This document shows, in pieces, positions 27,920 to 36,913 of a stretch of 64,000 bases of DNA (the stretch's first letter is position 1; each line of letters begins with the position of its first letter). Origin of the DNA: Pseudonocardia petroleophila (lineage in GTDB: Bacteria > Actinomycetota > Actinomycetes > Mycobacteriales > Pseudonocardiaceae); NCBI RefSeq assembly GCF_014235185.1, contig NZ_CP060131.1, positions 3,293,501 to 3,357,500 on the forward strand, read 5' to 3'. Below the pieces are notes generated by a model. It worked only from the letters and a program-made list of their open reading frames with translations, did not search any database and was not told the DNA's origin. A program made the position numbers and the translations under genes.

Positions 27920-28498
27920 ATGTCCACCCACCGCCCGGCGCAGCAGGGCACCCCGCTGCACGGCGTGCTGGAGCCCGTCGTCACCGCGGCGGGGTTCGTG
28001 CTCGACGAGCTCGACGTGCACACCGTGGGCCGGCGGCACACCGTCCGGCTGGTGGTGGACTCCGACTCGGGGGTGGGCCTCGACGAGATCGCCCGGGTCT
28101 CTCGCGCGGCGTCGGCGGAGCTGGAGCTGCACGAGGACCTGATCCCCGGCTCCTACACCCTCGAGGTGACCTCGCCGGGCGTCGACCGGCCGCTGACGCT
28201 GCCCCGGCACTGGCGGCGCAACCGGCTCCGGCAGGTGCTCGTGCGGCTCGCCGACGGGAGCACCCTGACGGGCCGGGTCGGCGACGCGGCCGAGGACGCG
28301 GTCACGCTCCTGGTCGAGGGGAAGCTCCGGGAGCTGCGCCTCGCCGACGTCGCGCACGCGGCGGTGCAGGTGGAGTTCCGCAAGCCGCCCGCGGCGGAGC
28401 TGAGCGCCCTGGGCGCGGCCCCGGCCGACGAGGACCCCGACGACGACCCCGACGACGCAGCCGAGTTCGACACAACTGAAGACGAGGACCACTCATGA
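27920..28498 (+). CDS. rimP: Ribosome maturation factor RimP
   Basis: A 192-residue RimP. The N-terminal domain has [18 protein letters not shown] and [25 protein letters not shown], then the motif [24 protein letters not shown] and a C-terminal SH3-like domain with an acidic Asp/Glu tail (about 170-192). RimP assists 30S subunit assembly. AGGAGA lies 5 bases before ATG. It is the first gene of the classical rimP-nusA-ylxR-infB operon; nusA overlaps its stop by four bases. Confidence 0.95.
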   Translation: MSTHRPAQQGTPLHGVLEPVVTAAGFVLDELDVHTVGRRHTVRLVVDSDSGVGLDEIARVSRAASAELELHEDLIPGSYTLEVTSPGVDRPLTLPRHWRRNRLRQVLVRLADGSTLTGRVGDAAEDAVTLLVEGKLRELRLADVAHAAVQVEFRKPPAAELSALGAAPADEDPDDDPDDAAEFDTTEDEDHS

Positions 28499-29532
28499 AC
28501 GTCGACATCGCCGCCCTGCGCGCGATCGAGCGCGACAAGGACATCCCGTTCGAGACGGTGATCGAGGCCATCGAGACGGCCCTGCTCACCGCCTACCGGC
28601 ACACCGACGGCCACGAGGCGCACGCCCGCGTCGACATCGACCGCAAGTCCGGCCTGGTCCGCGTGATGGCGCAGGAGCTGGGCGAGGGCGGCGTCGTCGA
28701 CCGGGAGTGGGACGACACCCCCGAGGGCTTCGGCCGCATCGCCGCCACCACCGCGCGCCAGGTCATCCTGCAGCGGCTGCGCGACGCCGAGCACGAGCGC
28801 ACCTACGGGGAGTTCGCCACGAAGGAGGGCGAGATCGTCGCGGGCATCGTGCAGCGCGACGCGCGCGCCAACGCCCGCGGCGTCGTCATCGTCTCCCTGG
28901 GCGGCCAGACCGAGGGCGTGCTGCCCGCGGCCGAGCAGGTGCCCGGCGAGACCTACGCGCACGGCGAGCGGATCCGCTGCTACGTCGTCGGCGTGACGCG
29001 CGGGATGCGCGGCACCCAGATCACGCTGAGCCGCACGCACCCCAACCTCGTCCGCAAGCTCTTCGCGTTCGAGGTCCCGGAGCTGGTCGACGGCACGGTG
29101 GAGATCGTCGCCGTGGCCCGCGAGGCCGGGCACCGGTCCAAGATCGCGGTGCGGTCGACCGTCGCCGGGGTCAACCCCAAGGGCAGCTGCATCGGCCCGA
29201 TGGGCCAGCGGGTGCGGGGCGTGATGAGCGAGCTCGCCGGCGAGAAGATCGACATCATCGACTGGGACGAGGACCCCGCGACGTTCGTGGGCAACGCGCT
29301 GTCCCCGTCGAAGGTGGTGTCGGTCACCGTGATCGACGCCGCCACGCGCTCGGCGCGCGTCGTCGTCCCGGACTTCCAGCTCTCCCTGGCCATCGGCAAG
29401 GAGGGCCAGAACGCCCGGCTGGCGGCCCGTCTGACCGGGTGGCGCATCGACATCCGCAGCGACGCCGACCCGCGCGGTGCGGTCGACGCGCCGCAGGAGC
29501 CGGCCGGCTCGGAGTCGGAGTCGGTCGGCTGA
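28495..29532 (+). CDS. nusA: Transcription termination/antitermination protein NusA
   Basis: A 345-residue NusA of actinobacterial (short) type. It has an N-terminal RNA-polymerase-binding domain ([23 protein letters not shown]), an S1 domain ([25 protein letters not shown]) and two KH domains ([45 protein letters not shown]). It lacks the C-terminal acidic repeats of E. coli NusA, as expected for this phylum. It modulates pausing, termination and antitermination. ATGA overlap with rimP indicates coupled translation. Confidence 0.96.
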   Translation: MNVDIAALRAIERDKDIPFETVIEAIETALLTAYRHTDGHEAHARVDIDRKSGLVRVMAQELGEGGVVDREWDDTPEGFGRIAATTARQVILQRLRDAEHERTYGEFATKEGEIVAGIVQRDARANARGVVIVSLGGQTEGVLPAAEQVPGETYAHGERIRCYVVGVTRGMRGTQITLSRTHPNLVRKLFAFEVPELVDGTVEIVAVAREAGHRSKIAVRSTVAGVNPKGSCIGPMGQRVRGVMSELAGEKIDIIDWDEDPATFVGNALSPSKVVSVTVIDAATRSARVVVPDFQLSLAIGKEGQNARLAARLTGWRIDIRSDADPRGAVDAPQEPAGSESESVG

Positions 29533-29571
29533 CCGCCTCCCGTCGTGGCGACCACCCCCCGGGGTGTGGGC

Positions 29572-29577
29572 TACACT
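29572..29577 (+). promoter_or_regulatory. Possible internal -10 box upstream of ylxR
   Basis: TACACT lies in the 95-base gap between nusA and ylxR, about 50 bases before the ylxR GTG. It fits the TAnnnT pattern, so a secondary promoter for ylxR-infB is possible. No convincing -35 is visible. Confidence 0.3.
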
Positions 29578-29627
29578 CAGCAACGGTCCCCGTTCCGGGC
29601 CCGGTTCCCGCTCGACGCACCCCTCCG

Positions 29628-29936
29628 GTGCGCACCTGCGTCGGATGTCGGACACGGGCGGAGGCCGACGATCTGCTGCGGGTCGTCGTGGTGGACGGGG
29701 TCCTCACCCCGGACCCACGTCGACGGTTCCCCGGCCGAGGTGCCTGGCTGCACCCCGACCCGGAGTGCCTCCACCGCGCCGAGCGGCGCTCGGCGTTCCC
29801 GCGGGCGCTGCGCGTCCCGGGGAAGCTGGACACCGCCGAGGTCCGGGCGCATCTCCACCGCGCCCGGGAAGGAACGTCTGGGGTCCGGGACACACCCGGA
29901 TCCGTCATCGAGGAGAGCAAGGTCGACCCGTCATGA
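29628..29936 (+). CDS. ylxR: YlxR (DUF448) RNA-binding protein
   Basis: A 102-residue DUF448 protein. It opens RTCVGCRTRAEADDLLRVVV, and the conserved GRGAWLHPDPECLHRAERRSAF forms the nucleic-acid-binding surface. Recent work on Firmicutes homologues links YlxR to RNase P; whether this holds in Actinobacteria is not known from sequence. The GTG at 29628 gives the usual short N-terminus and no closer start exists upstream. It lies between nusA and infB, the standard location. Confidence 0.9.
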   Translation: MRTCVGCRTRAEADDLLRVVVVDGVLTPDPRRRFPGRGAWLHPDPECLHRAERRSAFPRALRVPGKLDTAEVRAHLHRAREGTSGVRDTPGSVIEESKVDPS

Positions 29937-30029
29937 GCCAGTCGTGAAGATCGCACCATGAACGTGCTTCGACACTAGGTTCGAGGTCGAGCGGGACCAG
30001 CCGCCGGCCTCCGAGTAACAAGGAGTGCA

Positions 30030-33000
30030 GTGGCAGGCAAGGCCCGTGTGCACGAGCTCGCTAAAGAGCTCGGCATCTCCAGCAAGCAGGTCCTCAGCAA
30101 GCTGCAGGACCTCGGCGAGTACGTGAAGTCGCCGTCCTCCACCGTCGAGGCGCCGGTCGCCCGCAAGCTGCGGGAGTCCGTGTCCGGCGGCAACGGCGGG
30201 GGTCGCCCGCGCGGCGGCTCGTCCGCCCCGTCCGCCGTTCCCGGCCCGCCCCGTTCCGGTGGCGTGCCCGGACCCCGTCCCGGCCCGCGCCCCGCGGCCC
30301 CGGCGGCACCCGCCGCCCCCGCGGCGCCCGCCGAGCCCGCGGCCCCGGCCCGTCCGGCGGCCGAGCGCACCGAGGCCCCGGCGCAGCGTCCGAGCAGCCC
30401 CGGCGGCGGCAGCGGCCCGCGTCCCGGACCCCGTCCGGGCCCGGCCGCGACGCCCGAGCCGATCCGGTCCGAGCCCGCGGTCGCGGAGCGCACGCCGGCC
30501 CCGCCGGCCGCGCGTCCCGGCCCGCAGTCGCGCCCGGAGCAGGCCCGTCCCGAGCAGCAGCCGGCCGCGGCCGACGCCGGTTCCGCCGTCGTCCCGCCGA
30601 AGCCGTCCGGTCCGCGTCCGGGCCCGCGCACGCCGCGCGTCGGCAACAACCCGTTCGGCGTCGGCTCCGGGGCCCCGCCCCGGCCGGCTGCGCCGCGTCC
30701 CGGCCCGCCCGCCCAGCCGGGCGGCAGCGCTCCGGCCGGACCGGCCCCGCAGGGCGACCGGCCGGCTCCCGGCCAGGGCGCCCCGCGTCCCGGCGGCCCC
30801 GGTCAGGGCGGCCCCCGTCCGGGCGGTCCCCGTCCCGGCGGTCCGCGTCCCCCCAACCCGGGCAACATGCCCCCGCGCCCGAACCCCGGCATGATGCCGG
30901 CGCGTCCGGCCGGTGGGCGTCCCGCGCCCGGTGGGCGCGGCGGTCCCGGCGGTCCCGGTGGACGTCCCGGTGGCCCGGGCGGTCGTCCGGGCGGTCCCGG
31001 TGGTCGTCCCGGCGGTGGCGGCGGTTTCCGTCCCGGTGGCGGCGGTCCCGGTGGTCCCGGTGGCGCTCCCGCCGGCGGTGGCTTCCGCGGCGGTCCCGGT
31101 GGCGGCGGTGGCCGTCCCGGCGGCCCGCGCGGTCGCGGCGGTGCCGCGGGCGCCTTCGGCCGTCCCGGTGGTCCGGTGCGCAAGGGCCGCAAGTCGAAGC
31201 GCGCGAAGCGCCAGGAGTTCGAGTCCATGCAGGCCCCGTCGGCCGGCGGCGTCCGCCTGCCCCGGGGCAACGGCGAGACGATCAAGCTCGCCCGTGGCGC
31301 GTCGCTGACCGACTTCGCCGACAAGATCGGCGCCAACCCGGCGTCGCTCGTGCAGGTGCTGTTCCACCTCGGTGAGATGGTCACCAACACGCAGTCGGTG
31401 TCCGACGAGATCCTCGAGCTGCTCGGCAGCGAGATGAACTACGTCGTGCAGGTCGTCAGCCCCGAGGAGGAGGACCGCGAGCTGCTCGACAGCTTCTCCA
31501 TCTCCTACGGCGAGGACGCGGGCGGCGAGGACGACCTGGTCGTCCGGCCGCCGGTCGTCACCGTCATGGGTCACGTCGACCACGGAAAGACGCGCCTGCT
31601 CGACACGATCCGCAAGGCGAACGTGATGGGCGGCGAGGCCGGTGGCATCACCCAGCACATCGGCGCCTACCAGGTGATGGCCGAGCTGGACGGCTACGAG
31701 CGCCCGATCACCTTCATCGACACCCCGGGTCACGAGGCGTTCACCGCCATGCGTGCCCGAGGCGCGAAGTCCACGGACATCGCGGTGATCGTGGTCGCCG
31801 CCGACGACGGCGTCATGCCGCAGACGGTGGAGGCGATCAACCACGCCCAGGCGGCCGACGTGCCGGTGGTCGTGGCGGTCAACAAGATCGACAAGGAGGG
31901 CGCGAACCCGGACAAGATCCGGCAGCAGCTCACCGAGTACAACCTGGTGGCCGAGGAGTACGGCGGCGACACGATGTTCGTCGACATCTCCGCCAAGCAG
32001 GGCACCAACATCGACCAGCTGCTCGAGGCGATCCTGCTCACCGCCGACGCCGCGCTCGACCTGCGGGCCAACCCGAACATGGAGGCCCAGGGCGTCGCGA
32101 TCGAGGCCCACCTCGACCGCGGTCGCGGTCCGGTGGCCACGGTCCTGGTGCAGCGCGGCACGCTGCGCGTCGGCGACTCGATCGTCGCGGGCGACGCCTC
32201 CGGGCGCGTCCGGCGGATGTTCGACGAGCACGGCGAGGACATCACCGAGGCCTACCCGTCGCGCCCCGTCGCGGTGGTCGGCTTCACCTCGGTGCCCGGT
32301 GCCGGCGACACGTTCCTCGTCGTCGACGAGGACCGCGTGGCCCGGCAGATCGCCGACCGTCGTCGCGCCCGCGAGCGCAACGCCGAGCTGGCGAGCCGTC
32401 GCAAGCGCGTGTCGCTGGAGGACCTCGACGCCGCGCTGAAGGAGACCAACCAGCTCAACCTGATCATCAAGGGCGACAACTCGGGAACCGTCGAGGCTCT
32501 CGAGGACGCGCTCATGAAGATCGAGGTCGGCGACGACGTCGAGCTGCGCGTGATCCACCGCGGTGTCGGTGGCATCACCGAGGGCGACGTCAACCTCGCC
32601 ATCGCCGACAACGTCATCGTCCTGGGCTTCAACGTCCGGGCCGAGGGCAAGGCGACCGAGCTGGCCAACCGCGAGGGCGTGGAGATCCGGTACTACTCCG
32701 TGATCTACCAGGCCATCGACGAGATCGAGCAGGCGCTCAAGGGCCTGCTCAAGCCCGAGTACGAGGAGGTCGTCCTCGGCCACGCGGAGGTCCGCCAGGT
32801 CTTCCGCTCCTCGCGCTTCGGCTCGATCGCCGGTTGCCTGGTGATGGACGGGATCATCCGCCGCAACGCCAAGGCGCGGTTGCTGCGCGACAGCGTCGTG
32901 GTGGCGGAGAACCTCACCGTCAACTCGCTGCGCCGGGTCAAGGACGACGTCGTCGAGGTCCGCGAGGGCTTCGAGTGCGGTCTGACGCTCGGCAACTTCA

Positions 33001-33062
33001 ACGACGTCAAGGACGGCGACATGATCGAGACCTACGAGCTGCGCGAGAAGCCGCGCGCGTAG
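30030..33062 (+). CDS. infB: Translation initiation factor IF-2
   Basis: A 1010-residue IF-2. It has a first IF2_N domain (about 1-52, [20 protein letters not shown]), a very long Pro/Gly/Arg-rich linker (about 55-400, with RPGGPGG-type repeats), a second IF2_N domain (about 413-465), the GTPase domain from about 508 ([20 protein letters not shown]), EF-Tu-like domain 2 and the C-terminal fMet-tRNA-binding domain. It delivers initiator tRNA to the ribosome. GTG start with aaggag at good spacing. The linker is Arg-rich and unusually long even for Actinobacteria. Confidence 0.97.
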   Translation: MAGKARVHELAKELGISSKQVLSKLQDLGEYVKSPSSTVEAPVARKLRESVSGGNGGGRPRGGSSAPSAVPGPPRSGGVPGPRPGPRPAAPAAPAAPAAPAEPAAPARPAAERTEAPAQRPSSPGGGSGPRPGPRPGPAATPEPIRSEPAVAERTPAPPAARPGPQSRPEQARPEQQPAAADAGSAVVPPKPSGPRPGPRTPRVGNNPFGVGSGAPPRPAAPRPGPPAQPGGSAPAGPAPQGDRPAPGQGAPRPGGPGQGGPRPGGPRPGGPRPPNPGNMPPRPNPGMMPARPAGGRPAPGGRGGPGGPGGRPGGPGGRPGGPGGRPGGGGGFRPGGGGPGGPGGAPAGGGFRGGPGGGGGRPGGPRGRGGAAGAFGRPGGPVRKGRKSKRAKRQEFESMQAPSAGGVRLPRGNGETIKLARGASLTDFADKIGANPASLVQVLFHLGEMVTNTQSVSDEILELLGSEMNYVVQVVSPEEEDRELLDSFSISYGEDAGGEDDLVVRPPVVTVMGHVDHGKTRLLDTIRKANVMGGEAGGITQHIGAYQVMAELDGYERPITFIDTPGHEAFTAMRARGAKSTDIAVIVVAADDGVMPQTVEAINHAQAADVPVVVAVNKIDKEGANPDKIRQQLTEYNLVAEEYGGDTMFVDISAKQGTNIDQLLEAILLTADAALDLRANPNMEAQGVAIEAHLDRGRGPVATVLVQRGTLRVGDSIVAGDASGRVRRMFDEHGEDITEAYPSRPVAVVGFTSVPGAGDTFLVVDEDRVARQIADRRRARERNAELASRRKRVSLEDLDAALKETNQLNLIIKGDNSGTVEALEDALMKIEVGDDVELRVIHRGVGGITEGDVNLAIADNVIVLGFNVRAEGKATELANREGVEIRYYSVIYQAIDEIEQALKGLLKPEYEEVVLGHAEVRQVFRSSRFGSIAGCLVMDGIIRRNAKARLLRDSVVVAENLTVNSLRRVKDDVVEVREGFECGLTLGNFNDVKDGDMIETYELREKPRA

Positions 33063-33074
33063 TTCCGGTCACCC

Positions 33075-33099
33075 GGGGGTGCGGTTCCTCCGCACCCCC
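33075..33099 (+). terminator. Stem-loop after infB
   Basis: A perfect 10-bp hairpin (GGGGGTGCGG, loop TTCCT, CCGCACCCCC) sits 12 bases after the infB stop and ends 20 bases before the DUF503 start. It lacks a T tract and is inside an operon, so partial termination or mRNA-end protection is likelier than a full stop. Confidence 0.5.
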
Positions 33100-33119
33100 C
33101 GGTTCCCGTCGGAGGTGTC

Positions 33120-33416
33120 GTGTACGTCGGTGTCGTCGAGTTCGACGTCCTGCTCGGGGACGTGCACTCGCTGAAGGAGAAGCGGTCGCTGGTGCGGCCC
33201 GTCGTGGCCGAGCTGCGGCGCAGGTTCGAGGTGGCGGCCGCGGAGGCCGGCCACCGGGACCTGCACCGGCGGGCGCTGATCGGTGTGTCCTGCGTGGCCG
33301 CGGACCACGACCAGGTGGTCGTGGTGCTCGACCGGTGCGAGCGGCTCGTGGCCGCCCGGCCGGAGTTCGAACTGCTCTCGGCCCGGCACCGGATGCTGGG
33401 GCCAGAGGACGAGTAG
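33120..33416 (+). CDS. DUF503 family protein
   Basis: A 98-residue protein of the DUF503 family (YlxP-like), starting YVGVVEFDVLLGDVHSLKEKRSLVRPVVAELRRRF, with the conserved HSLKEKRS stretch that defines the family. It has a ferredoxin-like fold and unknown function, and is consistently placed between infB and rbfA in Gram-positive genomes, suggesting a role in ribosome biogenesis. GTG start with GGAGGT four bases upstream. The internal loop EAGHRDLHRRA is a typical variable position. Confidence 0.88.
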   Translation: MYVGVVEFDVLLGDVHSLKEKRSLVRPVVAELRRRFEVAAAEAGHRDLHRRALIGVSCVAADHDQVVVVLDRCERLVAARPEFELLSARHRMLGPEDE

Positions 33417-33425
33417 GAGTAAGAG

Positions 33426-33884
33426 ATGGTGGACCAGGCGCGCGCCCGTCGGCTCGCGAAGCGGATCTCGCAGATCGTGGCCGGTGCGCTGGAGAGCGAG
33501 ATCAAGGACCCGCGGCTGAAGATGGTGACGATCACCGACACCCGCGTCACGGGCGACCTGCAGGAGGCCACGGTCTTCTACACCGTCCTCGGCGAGACCG
33601 TCGACGAGGACCCCGACACCGCGGGCGTCGCGGCCGCGCTGGCCAGCGCCACGGGCGTGCTGCGCTCCAAGGTCGGGGCGGGCACCGGGGTGCGGCGCAC
33701 CCCGTCGCTGACGTTCGTCGCCGACGTCGTGCCCGACGAGTCCCGCCGCATGGAGGAGCTGCTCGCCCGCACCCGGGAGTCCGACGCCGAGGTGGCGCGC
33801 CTCGCCGCCACCGCCCAGCCGGCCGGCGACCCCGACCCGTACCGCGTCCCGCGGGAGCGTGACGAGGACGACGACGAGGACTGA
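33426..33884 (+). CDS. rbfA: 30S ribosome-binding factor RbfA
   Basis: A 152-residue RbfA with a KH-like fold: [40 protein letters not shown] at the N-terminus and [24 protein letters not shown] toward the end. The C-terminal extension ends in an acidic DEDDDED tail. It assists 16S rRNA 5' end maturation, especially in the cold. ATG with taggag upstream, 9 bases after the DUF503 stop. Confidence 0.95.
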   Translation: MVDQARARRLAKRISQIVAGALESEIKDPRLKMVTITDTRVTGDLQEATVFYTVLGETVDEDPDTAGVAAALASATGVLRSKVGAGTGVRRTPSLTFVADVVPDESRRMEELLARTRESDAEVARLAATAQPAGDPDPYRVPRERDEDDDED

Positions 33885-33978
33885 GCACCACCACCCGTAC
33901 GGGTGGCACGATGGGGTCGACTCGGGGGAGAACGGCTACTCTCCGTCAGAGCCTCGTCCCCATCAGGAAGGACCGCAC

Positions 33979-34977
33979 GTGGTCGCCGACCCCGTCCGGG
34001 TGGCCGCTGCGCTGCTCACCGACGCCAGGGACGTCACGCTGCTCGCGCACGTCCAACCCGACGCCGACTCCCTGGGCAGCGCCCTCGCCCTCGGGATCGC
34101 GCTGCGGCGGCGCGGCGCCGACGTCCGGGTCTCGTTCGCGACGCCCGAGGCGGTCCCGGAGACCCTGCGCCCGCTCGACGTGCTCGGGCTCGTCGTGGCG
34201 CCGTCGGAGCTCCCGGCGCGGCCCGCGCTGCTGGTGGCCTGCGACGCGGCGGAGCCCTCGCGGCTGGGCAGCCTGCGCGGCCTGCTCGACACCGCCGGCA
34301 CCACGGTGATGCTCGACCACCACGCGTCCAACCCCGGGTTCGGCGACGTGCAGATCCTCGACCCGTCCGTCGAGGCCACGGTCGTGCTCGCCCACCGGGT
34401 CCTCGGGGCCATGGGCGCCGCGCTCGACGCCGACGTCGCCCGCTGCCTCTACGCGGGCCTGGTCACCGACACCCGCGGGTTCCGCACCGCGGGCGCTGCC
34501 GCGCACCGGATGGCGGCCGAGCTGATCGACGCGGGCGTCGACGCCGAGTCGCTGGTCCGGCCGATCATGGACACCCACCCGTACGCGTGGCTGGCCGTGC
34601 TCGGGTCGGCGCTGGACCGCTGCGTGCTGGACCCGGCGGCCGCGGGCGGGCGGGGGCTGGCGTACACGACCGTCCGGGCCGCCGACGTCGCGCGCTTCCG
34701 GGTGGAGGAGGTCGACGGGGTCGTCGACGTCGTCCGCACGGCGGCGGAGGCCGAGGTCGCCGCGGTGCTCAAGCAGGTGGGGGAGCGGCGCTGGTCGGTG
34801 TCGCTGCGCTCCCACGGCTCCGTCGACGTCGCGTCGGCGGCCGGGCGGATCGGCGGCGGCGGGCACCGCGCCGCGGCCGGGGTCACGCTGGACGGCTCCG
34901 AGGAGGACGTCCTGCGCGCGCTGCGCACCGCGCTGGAGCCCGCCCTCCCGATCACCGGCGTGCCGATCGCGGGCTGA
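33979..34977 (+). CDS. DHH/DHHA1 phosphoesterase (NrnA-like oligoribonuclease / pAp phosphatase)
   Basis: A 332-residue DHH-family enzyme with two-metal motifs HVQPDADSLGSALAL, DAAEP, MLDHHASNPGFGD and VTDTRGFRTAG, and a C-terminal DHHA1 domain with GGGHRAAAGVTL. NrnA-type enzymes degrade short RNAs and dephosphorylate pAp; mycobacterial homologues also act on cyclic dinucleotides. The start chosen is GTG at 33979, which has aggaagga upstream and follows a TACTCT -10-like box near 33937; longer frames read into non-conserved His-rich sequence. Operon position after rbfA matches other Actinobacteria. Confidence 0.92.
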   Translation: MVADPVRVAAALLTDARDVTLLAHVQPDADSLGSALALGIALRRRGADVRVSFATPEAVPETLRPLDVLGLVVAPSELPARPALLVACDAAEPSRLGSLRGLLDTAGTTVMLDHHASNPGFGDVQILDPSVEATVVLAHRVLGAMGAALDADVARCLYAGLVTDTRGFRTAGAAAHRMAAELIDAGVDAESLVRPIMDTHPYAWLAVLGSALDRCVLDPAAAGGRGLAYTTVRAADVARFRVEEVDGVVDVVRTAAEAEVAAVLKQVGERRWSVSLRSHGSVDVASAAGRIGGGGHRAAAGVTLDGSEEDVLRALRTALEPALPITGVPIAG

Positions 34978-34993
34978 CGGCTACGGTGCTGGC

Positions 34994-35587
34994 GTGAGTT
35001 CCGACGCCCGCCGCGCCTTCCTGTCCGCCGCCCTGCGCCGCCCCGGCACCATGGGGGCGGTCGCACCGAGCTCCGCGCGCCTCGCGGAGGTGCTGTCCTC
35101 GGTGGTGCCGCGCACCGGGGAGCCGGTCGTCGTCGAGCTGGGCCCGGGCACCGGCGCGGTGAGCGCCGTCATCGCCGAACGGCTCCCGGCCGGGGGCCGG
35201 CACCTCGCCGTGGAGCTCGACCCCGACATGGTCGCCTACCTGCGCCGCACCCGTCCGGGCCTCGAGGTCGTGCCCGGCGACGCGCGCGAGCTCGGCGCGC
35301 TGCTGGCCGAGCACGGCGTCGGCCGCGTCGACGCGGTCGTGTGCGGCCTGCCGTGGGCCCTGTTCGACGACGGCGTGCAGGCCGACGTCCTGCGCGAGGT
35401 CGGCCGGGCGATCGGCGACACCGGCGCCTTCACGACGTTCGCCTACCTGCAGGGCATGGCGATGCCCGCGGCGCAGCGGTTCCGCGCGCGGCTGCGCGGG
35501 GCGTTCGAGGAGGTGCTCGTGAGCGCGACGGTGTGGCGCAACGTGCCGCCCGCGTTCGTCTACGTGTGCCGGCGTCCCGTCGGGTGA
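34994..35587 (+). CDS. Class I SAM-dependent methyltransferase (rRNA adenine dimethylase-like / phospholipid N-methyltransferase-like)
   Basis: A 197-residue protein with SAM motif I VVELGPGTGAVSAVIAERL near residue 46, acidic ribose contact LAVELDPDMV, motif DARELG and a substrate-side CGLPWALF (in the place of NPPY). This arrangement is typical of small KsgA-like/PmtA-like methyltransferases acting on lipids or unknown substrates. GTG start at 34994, with TACGGT ending 6 bases upstream, suggests a leaderless transcript. Its TGA overlaps the GTG of the MATE gene by four bases, so translation of the transporter is coupled. Confidence 0.8.
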   Translation: MSSDARRAFLSAALRRPGTMGAVAPSSARLAEVLSSVVPRTGEPVVVELGPGTGAVSAVIAERLPAGGRHLAVELDPDMVAYLRRTRPGLEVVPGDARELGALLAEHGVGRVDAVVCGLPWALFDDGVQADVLREVGRAIGDTGAFTTFAYLQGMAMPAAQRFRARLRGAFEEVLVSATVWRNVPPAFVYVCRRPVG

Positions 35588-36894
35588 GCGACGACCGGGT
35601 CCCGCTGCGGGAGGTCCTGCGCCTGGCCGCCCCCGCCCTGCCGGTCCTGGCCGCCGAGCCGCTGTACCTGCTCGTCGACACCGCGGTCGTCGGACGGCTG
35701 GGGGTGGTGCCGCTGGCCGGGCTGGCGATCGCCGGGGTGCTGTTCGCGCAGGTCACGAGCCAGCTGAACTTCCTGTCCTACGGCACCACCGCCCGCGCGG
35801 CGCGCCTGCACGGGGCCGGGCGGCGGACCGAGGCCGTCGCGGAGGGCGGGCAGGCGACGTGGCTCGCGCTGGCCGTCGGGCTGGTGCTGCTCGTCGTGGG
35901 GCAGCTGGTCGCGGTCCCCGTGGCGACCGCGTTCGCCGGGGACGGGGAGATCGCCGACGCCGCCGTGTCGTGGCTGCGGGTCGCGCTGTTCGGGGCCCCG
36001 CTGATCCTCGTGACGCTGGCCGGCAACGGCTGGATGCGCGGGGTGCAGGACACCGTCCGCCCGCTGCGCTACGTGCTCGCGGGCAACGGCCTGTCCGCGG
36101 TGCTGTGCCCGGTGCTCGTGCACGGCGTCGGCTGGGGGCTGCCGGGGTCGGCGGCCGCGAACGTCACCGGGCAGGCGCTCGGCGCCGGGCTGTTCCTGCT
36201 CGCCCTGCGCCGGGAGCGGGGCTTCCGCCGGCCCGACCTCGCGACGATGCGCGCCCAGCTCGTGCTCGGGCGCGACCTCATCGCCCGCAGCCTCGCGTTC
36301 CAGGCCTGCTTCCTCTCCGCCGCGGCGGTGGCCGCGCGGTTCGGGGCGGCGTCGGTCGCGGCGCACCAGATCGTGCTGCAGCTGTGGTTCTTCATGGCGC
36401 TGGTGCTCGACGCGGTCGCGATCGCGGCGCAGGCGCTGGTGGGGGCGGCGCTGGGGTCCGGGGCCGTCGCCAGGGCCCGGGCGCTCGCCGGCCAGGTCAC
36501 CCGCTACGGCCTGGTGCTCGGCGTCGGGTTCGGGGTGCTGTTCGCGGCGCTGATCGGGGTGCTGCCGCCGGTGTTCACCGGCGACGCGACGGTGCTCGCG
36601 CTCGTGCCCGTCGCCTGGTGGTTCTTCGTGGCGATGCAGCCGGTCGCGGGCGTCGTCTTCGCGCTGGACGGCGTGCTGCTCGGCGCGGGGGACGCGGCGT
36701 TCCTGCGCACCTCCACCCTCGCGGCCGCGGTGCTGGGGTTCCTGCCGCTGATCTGGGCGTCGCTGGTGTTCGGCTGGGGCCTGGCCGGGATCTGGACGGG
36801 CCTGTCGCTGTTCATGCTGGTGCGGCTGGTGGCGGTCGGGCTGCGGACCCGGTCCGGGCGGTGGGCGGTGTCGGGGGCGGTGCGCCCGTCGTGA
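35584..36894 (+). CDS. dinF: MATE family efflux transporter (DinF type)
   Basis: A 436-residue multidrug and toxic compound extrusion transporter with 12 transmembrane helices in two homologous halves. The N-terminal PALPVLAAEPLYLLVDTAVVGRLG is diagnostic, with later VAAHQIVLQLWFFMALVLDAVAIAAQALVG typical of the second half. DinF-like MATE proteins use cation gradients to export drugs or oxidants. The gene follows the rbfA-DHH segment as in M. tuberculosis (dinF after nrnA), here with the methyltransferase inserted. The GTG start at 35584 overlaps the previous stop. Confidence 0.92.
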   Translation: MSDDRVPLREVLRLAAPALPVLAAEPLYLLVDTAVVGRLGVVPLAGLAIAGVLFAQVTSQLNFLSYGTTARAARLHGAGRRTEAVAEGGQATWLALAVGLVLLVVGQLVAVPVATAFAGDGEIADAAVSWLRVALFGAPLILVTLAGNGWMRGVQDTVRPLRYVLAGNGLSAVLCPVLVHGVGWGLPGSAAANVTGQALGAGLFLLALRRERGFRRPDLATMRAQLVLGRDLIARSLAFQACFLSAAAVAARFGAASVAAHQIVLQLWFFMALVLDAVAIAAQALVGAALGSGAVARARALAGQVTRYGLVLGVGFGVLFAALIGVLPPVFTGDATVLALVPVAWWFFVAMQPVAGVVFALDGVLLGAGDAAFLRTSTLAAAVLGFLPLIWASLVFGWGLAGIWTGLSLFMLVRLVAVGLRTRSGRWAVSGAVRPS

Positions 36895-36913
36895 CCGCCG
36901 GACGGGTGCGGGA

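Noticed and set aside
29937-30029. tRNA-like gggttcgaa-type stretch before infB
   Set aside because: A ggttcgagg string is present but no acceptor stem or cloverleaf can be paired around it.
29931-32783. 950-codon frame antisense to infB
   Set aside because: Low-complexity Gly/Thr/Arg content mirrors the infB linker, with no SD and no recognised domain. It is a shadow of infB.
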